DNA of 64,000 bases. It comes from Hippophae tibetana (Eukaryota > Streptophyta > Magnoliopsida > Rosales > Elaeagnaceae). This document shows positions 55,106-64,000 of the stretch, piece after piece. The first letter of the stretch is position 1; every line of letters begins with the position of its first letter. The position numbers were made by a program, and so were the translations under genes. The stretch is taken from contig CM072811.1 of NCBI GenBank assembly GCA_037013495.1, forward strand, positions 21,202,159 to 21,266,158, in the 5' to 3' direction. The notes beneath the pieces are model-generated. The model saw only the letters and a list, made by a program, of their open reading frames with translations. It did not search any database and was not told the origin of the DNA.

Positions 55106-55834
55106 ACATAACTATATACCCTATCTGCAAAATCAAGCCAATTTGGTGGTTTTCCTGCATATATATACATATTCATTAAAGCCATAACATTCGTTACTCA
55201 ATATAAGAGATAGAGAGAGGTCCTACCTCTTCATTAGCCAATGTTATTTCCATGATAGCAGCACTCTTCATAACCCATGATAAAGGATTCCACATAAAAC
55301 CCAAGAATTGTATAAGCTTGTTTTCCTATTAATTGCAACATGATTTTAGCATATTAAAAAATTCTTTTACTTGAAAGTTGTAAATACTAATAGCTAGTTG
55401 AAAATTTCACACTTATTAAGAGGAAATGTCAAAAACAATATTTTTTTTCATCCACCAAGTAACATAGCCTCTTCAAATGTCCAAATTAACACTAAAGATA
55501 ACAAGATGTAAACATTTGAATCAACCAATATTTCAGAATTTAGTATGAAAAACAAGTTTCTTGCTTTTGCATGGAAAATATTATATATATATATAAGAGA
55601 AATATTAAGTAAATAGAGCCACAAATCCATCTAATCCACACCTCGTAGTCCACTTGCAATCTCTAAACAAACGTGAGAGAGAAATATATGATCTATTTGA
55701 AAACAATTTAAGAGCATAAATAAGTTTCCTAGTACCATAAGAAAATTTATGACAATGAAAAAATAAAACATGTTAACTTTTAGACATCTACCTTCGACAA
55801 TTTAATCCTATGCTCTATGCGAAAATGTTGCAAT
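55106..55834. other. Noncoding segment between arms A-left and B-left
   Basis: No recognised coding sequence; the minus-strand open frame at 55448-55630 has no motif. Contains short microsatellite TA and GA runs. Confidence 0.4.
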
Positions 55835-56310
55835 CCCTACTACTAATACATACATATAGTCTCAGATATTTAGCCTAAGTTTTTTTTAAAAACCAAGGCC
55901 ATAGAGTTTTGGTCTCAGTTATCTAAAAACTAAGGTCATAGACATATACCCTATGACCTCAATTATTTAAAAACTGAGGCTATAGATATACCCTATAGCC
56001 TCGATTATTTAAAAATTGAGACTATAGACATATCCTATCAATATTTTACACCACATACCAAATTTCTTTATCAATTTTATTATTTTTCTTTCCTAATTTT
56101 TTATTTTCCCTCTTTAATTTTCTCTCTTTTTCTTTTTCCCTTTTTTTCTTTCCTTTTTTCCCTCTTTTTTTCTCTCCTTTTCGTTTTCCCTCCCTCTCTT
56201 TTTATTTTCCTCACTTTTTCCCAACGCTTTCCCTTCTCTCCTTTTTATTCTCTCATTTCTCATACCGGTAACCCTCTCTGCCACTCTGCATGTGTCACTA
56301 TCAACAGTAA
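55835..56310 (+). repeat. Arm B, left
   Basis: Starts CCCTACTACTAATACATAC. Three tandem palindromic units (about 40-45 bp each, CTATGACCTCAATTATTTAA type) lie at 55895-56035. A strongly pyrimidine-rich tract follows (56080-56260), then CCCTCTCTGCCACTCTGCATG. The inverted counterpart at 60150-60626 has the same order. Confidence 0.75.
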
Positions 56311-57714
56311 TGGCTTCGACCTTTCACCTTTCGAAGCAATTAAGAAATCACAAAACACAGTGGAGATTTTGGACCTACTAACCCTAAAGAATCTCGTGCT
56401 CTCCTTTGAATATGTTCACCTTCTACTGCTAAAGAAGTCACAAGGATGGGTATAAATGAAAGAGGTTACAAGTTGTACTAGAATAGAGGATTTTGAGTCC
56501 TCTAATAAAACCCTAATTTTGGAAACTTACATAACCCTATGAAGTATGCTATCTCTACTCTCAAGCTTTCTTCTTGAGCTATGCGTTCGTGTATACTTGG
56601 ATCATACTAGATCAAATTTGTACTCAAAGTTGCATATGGAAGCAATCTTTAAGGATATCACTTCGAATGTTTACGGAAACCCTTGTATCCTTTAATTTTT
56701 TTTAACTTTTGTTGGGTTTTCGTTTTTGAATTTGTAATGTAATTTATTGATTGATCATTAAATGAGTATGTTCATGGATCGTGATGATGATGGTTTGCTA
56801 CTTTTTTTTAATGCTTAACTTGTCAAATATGACCTTCCATTAAGAACACGGATCTACCTTTCTTTTAGCTTTATCTTCTATGAATTGGTAGGAATTATTT
56901 CTTTTGGTTGTCAGTGTTGTTTATGTTATCAACTTCCTTGATTTTTGACCAAATGAGACTTCCTTAATTTGAATTTAGATAGCCAAAGTGACACCAGTTC
57001 TGCTACTTGTGATCTTGTAATAAAATTCTGCCAATAGGTGAATTGTTTTTTTCTTTAACTTTCAATAGCTCTTCATGCCAAATTTTTAAGTTGGTAAATG
57101 ATTCTTGTGCATGATTTGTTCCCTTTTCATATTTGTGTTCTTCGCTGTCATTGTTTTTTTTTTTGTAACTATTATTTATGACTACTATGTTTTCTTGTGA
57201 TAGGAAAGGGACCAATGATCATTTGTCACTTGAGCTGTAGGGAATGTCTCAACTTTTGGGGCATCATAGCATTACTCTTTTTTTTTTATATTTTGTGTAA
57301 GTTGTTTTCAACTTTTTACCATGCATGCATATAGGTCCTCGCCTATTGCAGTGCATCCATAAGAGACTATAGATGCATATTCACTTCTGGGGTAACAACA
57401 TCTCTAAAGCTAGTAGGAGAGGCCTTTCCATGGAGCCACTAGAGCTATTTTATGTATACAATGGAGAATCATAATAGCGTTCTTGGGATCAGAGAGTATC
57501 CAACATATTTCTCTTTATGAGAATTTGAAATTTAATAGCTTAGTTGAGATTGATTTACTTTTTACTATCCATCATAAAACAACCTTTCCATGCTATTTGT
57601 AATCTTACTTTACTTCCCTAATCCCAATCCCATTACATTGCATTACATCATGTTTCTCATTTTTTTTAAGATGCATGGTGCCTGGTGCTTGGCCTAGTGC
57701 TTAAAATGATTAAA
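56311..57714. other. Internal noncoding part of the CACTA-like region
   Basis: No transposase or other protein recognised on either strand. It has scattered gene-like composition (for example 56400-56650) but no open frame above 70 codons with a known motif. It may be captured or decayed sequence. Confidence 0.35.
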
Positions 57715-57850
57715 TTGGAATTAATGGAGTTGGGATTATTGTTTTTAGTAGTTTCTTGGTACTAGTGCTAGTGCTAGTGATAGGCGTTGGTACATGATCC
57801 TGATGCTTTGCCTGTGCTGGTGCCTGGTGCTAGTGCTAGTGCCTGGTAAT
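57715..57850. repeat. GCTAGTGCTGGTG-type minisatellite
   Basis: Irregular tandem repeats of GGTGCTAGTGCTAGTGCCTG-like pieces. The inverted complement of this motif makes up the GCACCA-rich tract at 58815-59115, and a short direct version lies at 55010-55105. Confidence 0.75.
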
Positions 57851-58814
57851 GGGCCACTCCTAGCTTGTATACTCACTCTTATATAGTTCGTCTTGTTCCA
57901 TATCATCTATACCAATTTCATTTTTTATTGCCATTGGCCACTACAAAGCAGCTCTACCGACTAAAGCTGGTTTCCAAGGTATTTTTAGTTTCATTGTTTT
58001 TCCCTCAGTTCATATTATGTATAAGATTGGTGAGTTGGAACTTGAATTTGTTTAGCATAATGAAACTTCTAGCCCTTTTAGAGAGAATTGAACAATATGA
58101 AAATATATATCTTATAAGTTTTCCTGTTATTATTGTTGGTAGATGATGGGAATGTGTAGCTAGTAGCCTAATATGGATGGACTAGGATGGTAGCCCTTAT
58201 GAAAATTTCTCATATATTAACTGCCATAAGATATAATTTCCATTCTGCAAGTCATATGTGTGCTTTTATATTCACCGACAATATTTGTTAAAGTTTTAAG
58301 GATTTTATTTTTCTTTATTATGAAAATTCTTGATGATATCCCATTATCATCATCTAAATAATCTCAAGGTTACTATAACTTATAATTTGCTAGTATTTGC
58401 TTACCACTACTCATTAACTTAGCACGCAATTGAGAATAGTATTCAATTGAAGATCTATACTAGTCTGGATCCATAATATGGGATTTTATTACTGGTGTAC
58501 TTGTTGGCTATGACAACTGAGAGTGATATTATTGTAGCGAAGTGAATTTACTTCTATACTAGTTGCTACTATGCACATTTACTATTTTCTTTTGATGCAG
58601 ATTTGATATGTTTTATATTGTTTTCTTTTGATGCAAATTTGATATGTTTTGTATATTTGTAGCCTCCACAAGAAAAGCATTACCATGATTTTGATAAATG
58701 TGTGCTTCAATTTGATCATTACTGTGTTTGGCTAGGAACATGTTAATGGTTGATTCCTATCTATGCACACATACTATTCTAGTTTTTTTATTGTTTTATT
58801 TTTCATAGTAGACA

Positions 58815-59115
58815 CCTAACACCAAGAACACTAGCGCACCATCGCATCAACGCACCTAGTGTACCAGGGCATCAACTCACCAATGCATCAACGCACTAGA
58901 CGCACCAACACACCAATGCACTAGGTGCACCATCACACCAACGCACCAGTTGCATCAATACACTAGGCTCACCAGCGTATCGGGCGGAAAAGCTCACCAA
59001 CACATCAGGTGGACCAGCACACCAACGTGCACCAGGGACACCAGGCACCAGGTGCACTAGCACACCATCACACCAGGCATATCTACACACTAGGCGCACC
59101 AGCCCAACGCACCAA
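58815..59115. repeat. GCACCA/CACCAACGCACCAG minisatellite
   Basis: About 300 bp of irregular repeats built from GCACCA, CATCAACGCACTAG and ACACCAACGCACCAG. Unusually GC-rich for this window. It generates a minus-strand open frame (58896-59099) that I regard as a by-product. Confidence 0.85.
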
Positions 59116-59550
59116 CACTTATGGTATTTTCCTTTTCTTTACACTTTTGTTGAAGTCGTTGTGGACTTGATTATGTTGATTTGAAGTACACTTATAAATG
59201 CTTGTAATTAATAGTAAAAATTCAGTTTGTAATAGTAAGGTTTTATTATTTTTTAGTGTATAATAAACTCTCAAATATAATTATATTTTTAATTTTAATA
59301 TAATATGATTTTTAATATTGTAATTAATAATTGTATTTTTTTAAATTTATGCATACCATATGACCTTGGTTATTGAAAGACTGAGGCCATAGACATATCC
59401 TATGACATCGGTTATTAAAAAACTGAGGTCATAGGTAACAGTCTATGGTTTCTCTCACTTATTGCTCAATTCTTATAACTGTGGCCATAGACTTACGATC
59501 AAGATTAAAAACCGAGATCATATGTACTTTTGTAATAGTTCCCTACAGTG
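59116..59550 (-). repeat. Arm A, right
   Basis: Inverted copy of arm A-left. The palindromic units lie at 59345-59440 and the terminus reads CCCTACAGTG at 59541-59550. It is about 55 bp longer near the terminus than A-left. Confidence 0.8.
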
Positions 59551-60149
59551 AGCATCATATCTTATTTCAAGTAAAAAGCTATATAAGAAATACCTCACCA
59601 GCATTAAAGATAAATCTTTACTTATCAAAGAAAAGCAACAATGATGGTGATGTATCCTGTGTATCCATTCCATTGCCTAGTATCTAAAATAAGTAGTAGA
59701 AATGTTTAATTTCATCAACCCAATTATCAAAAGTATAAAAGACGATCAGTTGAAGTTAGAACCCAGCCTACATAACAATAAGAGAAAAATTCCTTCTTAA
59801 ACTACATAATCTAAAAGCAATAAGTTTGAAACACAAGGAAAACAAATGTACAATCCATTATAAGTTTCCCACGTTTCAATCATTGTTCCCATCGAGAGGT
59901 AAAAGAAAACTAAAAAAGGAGCAAAATCAAAGAACAAAATATTAAGGACCGCAATTAACCCAAGTAACGTAAATAACGAAACTTGGAAAGGGAAAGCCAA
60001 TATACTTGAACATTGGATATGGTATTGATAGGATTGAGATGTCGTACTTTAAGATGAAGGTTCTTATTGGGTTTATCACTCTTATCTCTACCCTTAGCTC
60101 TTCTCTTGTTGAAACCAACAGACTCAGTCTCCTCCAAAGATGCATAACC

Positions 60150-60626
60150 TAGCATCATTTTAGCACAATTCATAATTAAGTAAAACCAAGTAAAGAAAAG
60201 AGAAGTAATGGATGACAAAAAAGCGAGACAAAGATGGCAAGAAGGCAAGACGAGAAAGGCGACACACGTAGAATGGCAGAGAGCGAGATGCACAATGAAA
60301 ACCCTAAAATTATACAACACGAGCGCACGTGGAGGAGTAAACGAAAGGGAAAAGGAAAAAAAAGAGAAAGAGAAAAAAATTGATAGAAAAATTTGGTATT
60401 TGGTATAAAAGATAGAAAATTGATGAGATATGTCGATGACCTCGATTTTTAAATAACTGGGATCATATGGTATGTCTATGACATCTGTTTTTAAATAATC
60501 AATGTAATAAGGTATGTATGTAGCCTCGGTTTTTAAATAATCGAGATCATAAAATATATATATGAACTTTGTTTTTTTATAAAATAAGGCTAAATTTCCA
60601 AAATTAAAGAGATGTATTGTAGGAGT
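60150..60626 (-). repeat. Arm B, right
   Basis: Inverted copy of arm B-left. It contains the purine-rich tract (60340-60390) and three palindromic units (60425-60565), and ends GTATTGTAGGAGTG at 60626. It lies 91 bp downstream of the stop codon of the cytochrome b561-like gene. Confidence 0.75.
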
Positions 60627-60717
60627 GAATATTAGTCCATTAAATTGCAACTACAAATAAATAAATAAAGACACTTAGCAAAAGGTATAAAATTAAGAAC
60701 TCGTAGTTACTAATAAA

Positions 60718-61057
60718 TTAGTCAAACAAGTTTTTAAGTGCATTTGGCTTGGCACAATATGGTTCAGGTAACGAGTCTCTTTTATTGTTCCTTTGAGCTT
60801 GATCATATGTTGTTTCTTGAAGATCTCCCAAAATCACTCCTTGATTTTTGATGTACTCCCTTTTGTCGAGGAAGAGATAAAAGAACGCAATCAAAGAGAC
60901 CTCCAATGTGAAAAGAATATTCCAAAGTCCTATGCTTCTTGATGTTTTCTTGTGGTAGGCTTCTAACCCAGTGTAGATGTTGAAAATAGCTACCAATGAT
61001 ACCAAAGTCCCAATTATCCAATGTACAAAATACCAACCACTTCTTTCTTTTTTACCC
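60718..61057 (-). CDS. Cytochrome b561-domain protein, last exon
   Basis: Last exon (112 codons plus stop) of a plant membrane protein with a cytochrome b561 domain. It resembles the Arabidopsis group that includes At4g18260 as I recall it. Such proteins carry electrons across membranes with two haem b groups. The exon encodes KKERSGWYFVHWIIGTLVSL, VAIFNIYTGLEAYHKKTS and IGLWNILFTLEVSLIAFFYLF, giving two predicted transmembrane helices. The His in YFVHW is at a haem-ligand position of the family. A hydrophilic tail ends NALKNLFD before TAA (60720-60718). The acceptor is TTTCAG ending at 61058; the first base completes a Trp codon split over the intron (phase 2). An ATG-initiated reading from 61080 would start inside the intron and is not used. 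A CACTA-like terminus lies just downstream. Confidence 0.85.
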
Positions 61058-63724
61058 CTGAAACGATATTTCATACACAACTTATTAATAATAAAACTCG
61101 GACAGAAAAAGGACAGTAAATTAAATGTGACAACAAAGTTACACAGATATAATTAATAGTGAGAAAAATAAAAAAATTCAATTATTGTTAATTATATATA
61201 TAATTAAAATAGTTTGTTTTTCATATAAACAATAGAAACTATGCTGTAAAACGAAAAATGCTTATTTTTATTATTAGATTACTAAATGAAATACAATCTT
61301 ACAAATTACTTATAATTGAGAAGATCGAAGATATAATCCTTTTAACTTTTTAATTATTACATGGATAAATTGAAAAATATAATTTATATCCCTAAAGTGT
61401 ATATTTTAGCTCTTTACAAATGCCCTTAATGTTTCAAAATATGTCTCCAATAATACTCAGGTTAAATTTATTATCACAAATAGTCATATCAGTAACAACG
61501 TTAACCTTTACCTCCATTGTTTTTTATATTTGTTTTTTCGTTTTTTGCTAAATTATTAAAATATCCTTTAATAATAATAATAATTAAAAATATATATTTA
61601 TCCTACATTAAATAAAAATATAAAATCTTATTTAAATAAAAATATACTCCTAAAATGTAACTAATGTTCTTGTTTTCTTTCATCAATCATATCTCTTCGT
61701 TTCTTTTCCACCCTTAATTTTTTATAAGTTTTTCTATTTTTCTCTATGTTGTCTTGTGAAAATGTCTTATAATTTTTTTTAATTTTAATTAAATAGTTAC
61801 TTATTGCATTCAAGAAATAGAATATATTTTTATATTAACTGAATATTTTTAAAAAATAAGTCTACTATAATGTATTCTAAATTAATTAATCCATAAATAT
61901 TAATTTCTTAAAATTTAATCTCAATTATTTATATTTTTATAAATTAGTTCAATTTATTAACTTTATTATTAATTTCACTATAAATATTACGTATTATTTT
62001 ATAATTATATCTTGAGTCATGTTTCATTAAATTTTATTAAAATTAGACCATAACCATTTATGATAATAAAAAAACAAAAATAACCACTTTATGCGTGTAA
62101 TTTGGGATACTTAAAAGAAAATTTCATGCATCTTATATATTTCAATTTTATTTTATAAATTAATAAGAAAGTGTATATATATATTTTTCATTTTATGTGT
62201 ATATATTTATTTATTTATTTTTATTCTTTATATTACTAGAATAAAATAAAAATGTAACATTTTTATTTTATATTTATTAACTTATTTAATTTTATTGATG
62301 ATTTAATAATAAACTATTTGATATATAAAAATTTCATTTTAAAATTAAAGGTACCCAACAATTTTAAAGTTATTATAAAACTTTTATTAGTTAGCCGCAA
62401 TTTTAAAAGGTTATCTTTGATATTTTGAAATATTGATAATATTTACGAAAAATACGTAAATTTTGAGAGTATTATTGAAATTTATACTTTTTCAGAAAAA
62501 AATTCATTGACATTCTTAAGATACAATTATATCACAGATGCCCTTAAGTGCCAGAATTATGCCAAAAAGGGGGGGGTATTATTTTCATAAACACCCTTTA
62601 AGAACTATAAGAACTAACAAAGCTAAAAAATCTTTCAACTCTCATATGTTTCTTCTTTGACCTAATAAAATAATAGCTTGAATTACATAATAATTTTATA
62701 AACATTAAATAATTAAGAAATAAAATAAAAAATATTATACAAATTAAAACCAAAACAGATCAAACATTGCTCAAAACATATTTGATTATTTTCATCAATT
62801 CATAACTCATAAACCAATACTCCAAATCTAGTATATTGTGAAACTCAAACAAGAAATCACGAAGACATCATATTTATACATGCAATTATTAATCATGAGA
62901 CTAACTATGGATTTCGTATGGACAGGAGACATAAAAACATGATTTTGAAACCATTATTGCGGCTGCAAATTAAACCATATATTGAATATAAACCTAAAAG
63001 GCAAAAAAGAGAAAAAATTAAAAGACATGAAAACGAAACCTAACATAAATATATTGGGTTTTGTATTTTATTTTTATATTTTAAATTTGTTTTTACATTA
63101 TTTAAATAAAAATAATATAAAGTCTACAATAAAAAAAATCATATAAGTTAAATAATTTACGATGGTGTTATTTAAGTATCAGCTATAACATACATTTTTT
63201 CTTGATATATTTTTCAAACTTTAAAAAAATTTGTGATATAAATAAAAGTACTTGTGTTTTTATAGTTGTAAATATTAATTACACCCTTGAGTTTTGCCCA
63301 AATTTTAAAATTGATATCATTGAAGTCCAAATCTTAAATGGTGGATGAAAAAAGTGTTAGGTGGAAGGATAAAATTTAATTTGAACTCCTTTTTTTTAAA
63401 TAATAAAAAAGTTTAGTATAAAACATAAAAAAATAAACAAATATAATTGAAAGACTTAAGTCCACTTTATTTTCTAGTATATTGCATCTTTAGTTTTTAT
63501 TATTTATGTAGAAAATAAGGTCTTAATTATTTGAACTTATTTGAAATTAATTAAGTGATACTTCAAAGTAACTAATTGTTTGATGTAATGTAAAACATTT
63601 AAAAAATTTATGATATTTTAGAAAGCTTCGAGAGTGTAAGTAATATTTACCTTTTCAATATTAACATATATATTATTACAAGTCATGGAGTGTAAATGAA
63701 AAGAAAAGGTTCGATGAAATTTAC
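61058..63724 (-). other. 2667-bp intron of the cytochrome b561-like gene
   Basis: Bounded by a GTAAAT donor (63724 downward) and a CGTTTCAG acceptor (to 61058) on the minus strand. Very AT-rich, no coding sequence or complete transposon recognised. A run of eight G lies near 62567-62574. Confidence 0.75.
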
Positions 63725-63873
63725 CATGGTGGCCTGAGAAATCCAATTATTGCTTGTATCCATATGGCACTGTAGAGAGCTAGACCAACTCTTTGGTGAT
63801 TGTTATTGAAAGAATTCTCTAAGTTTTTGATGGACATGATGGCTCCAGCTGTTGCAAGAAGCACTGAAAGCAT
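63725..63873 (-). CDS. Cytochrome b561-domain protein, penultimate exon
   Basis: This 149-bp exon encodes MLSVLLATAGAIMSIKNLEN, SFNNNHQRVGLALYSAIWI and QAIIGFLRPPW (the last codon split by the intron). It provides two transmembrane helices of the b561 core. The His in NNNHQRVG is the second conserved haem-ligand type position. It starts after a GTGTGGCAG acceptor (63874) in phase 0 and ends at ATG|GTAAAT. Joined to the last exon it gives RPPWGKKERSGW, which fits the family spacing between helices. The upstream exons lie beyond the right edge, so the N-terminus is not seen. The first ATG of the exon is internal, not the start. Confidence 0.85.
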
Positions 63874-64000
63874 CTGCCACACATTTATTACAATTAACAA
63901 AAATCATTTAAAAGTAGAAAATAAAATAACTGCTAAATATAGATTAATATGTAGAATGGTGGGTTATTACACAATTAATACAGAGTGTTGTATTGTATAC
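63874..64000 (-). other. Upstream intron of the cytochrome b561-like gene, cut by the window end
   Basis: AT-rich sequence upstream of the penultimate exon acceptor. No further exon is seen within the remaining 127 bases. Confidence 0.5.

Larger units (their letters stand above)
54565..60626. mobile_element. Interleaved CACTA-like elements with long inverted arms
   Basis: Two inverted-repeat pairs interleave. Pair A: 54565-55105 with 58830-59550 (outer ends CACTTTTTAG and inverted CACTGTAGGG). Pair B: 55835-56310 with 60150-60626 (outer ends CCCTACTACTAATACAT and inverted CACTCCTACAATACAT). All four termini approximate CACTA/CACTG and carry palindromic subterminal units of the type CTATGACCTCGGTT...AACTGAGGTCATAG, a layout known from plant CACTA elements. 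No transposase was recognised. Either two copies of one element are nested in opposite orientation, or the region was rearranged. Only pair B has matching 3-bp flanks (AAT). Confidence 0.55.

Noticed and set aside
58896-59099. 67-codon minus-strand open frame
   Set aside because: Produced by the GCACCA minisatellite; the repeated Val/Cys/Pro pattern is a by-product of the repeat.
59955-60650. 231-codon open frame on the minus strand
   Set aside because: Overlaps the palindromic repeats, purine-rich tract and terminus of arm B. The translation follows the repeat units (YLKTEATYIPYYIDYLKT-type) and has no known domain.
1-64000. Search for tRNA and rRNA genes
   Set aside because: No cloverleaf with a TTCGA-type loop or rRNA-like conserved stretch was noticed. 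Primer binding sites matching tRNA-Met ends belong to retrotransposons and are not tRNA genes. A covariance-model scan would be decisive.

Overview
The window is AT-rich nuclear DNA from a flowering plant, most likely a eudicot. The reasons are plant-type transposons of every major class, an AP2/ERF transcription factor, a plant cytochrome b561-like gene with a long AT-rich intron, and long noncoding stretches. I cannot name the species. Only two host genes are recognisable: a single-exon DREB-type AP2/ERF factor (24073-24714, minus) and the 3' part of a cytochrome b561-domain membrane protein gene (exons at 60718-61057 and 63725-63873, minus, continuing past the right edge). Almost everything else that can be identified is transposable element, mostly decayed and often nested.

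Layout. 1-620: end of an Athila-like Ty3/gypsy pol. 628-3860: reversed Ty1/copia relic with a minisatellite in its leader. 4494-5025: tandem TRIM-type element with three 113-bp LTRs. 5482-11640: Athila-like LTR plus gag, with a 3.3-kb CACTA element (6826-10167) inside the LTR. 11665-11975: copia LTR-like fragment. 12632-16868: second copy of the same gypsy family, whose LTR keeps the empty CACTA target site. 16869-23340: noncoding repeats, a foldback element, two copia relics and microsatellites. 24073-24714: the AP2/ERF gene. 27927-32816: a young chromovirus with both LTRs that lacks reverse transcriptase and RNase H. 32817-43080: AT-rich noncoding DNA with a dispersed foldback family. 43130-47590: LINE relic on the minus strand. 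48955-53626: one copia element whose 5' half has been inverted in place. 54565-60626: interleaved CACTA-like termini with long inverted arms. 60718-64000: cytochrome b561-like gene.

The window shows repeated insertion into insertion, then internal deletion, inversion and point decay. Most TE reading frames are broken. The most informative structures are the CACTA insertion with its paralogous empty site, a 298-nt hairpin within that CACTA, the TRIM array, the self-inverted copia, the RT-less chromovirus with heat-shock-element-like motifs in its U3, and the interleaved CACTA-like arms. I see no tRNA or rRNA gene, no CRISPR array, and no evidence of a prokaryote-type system.
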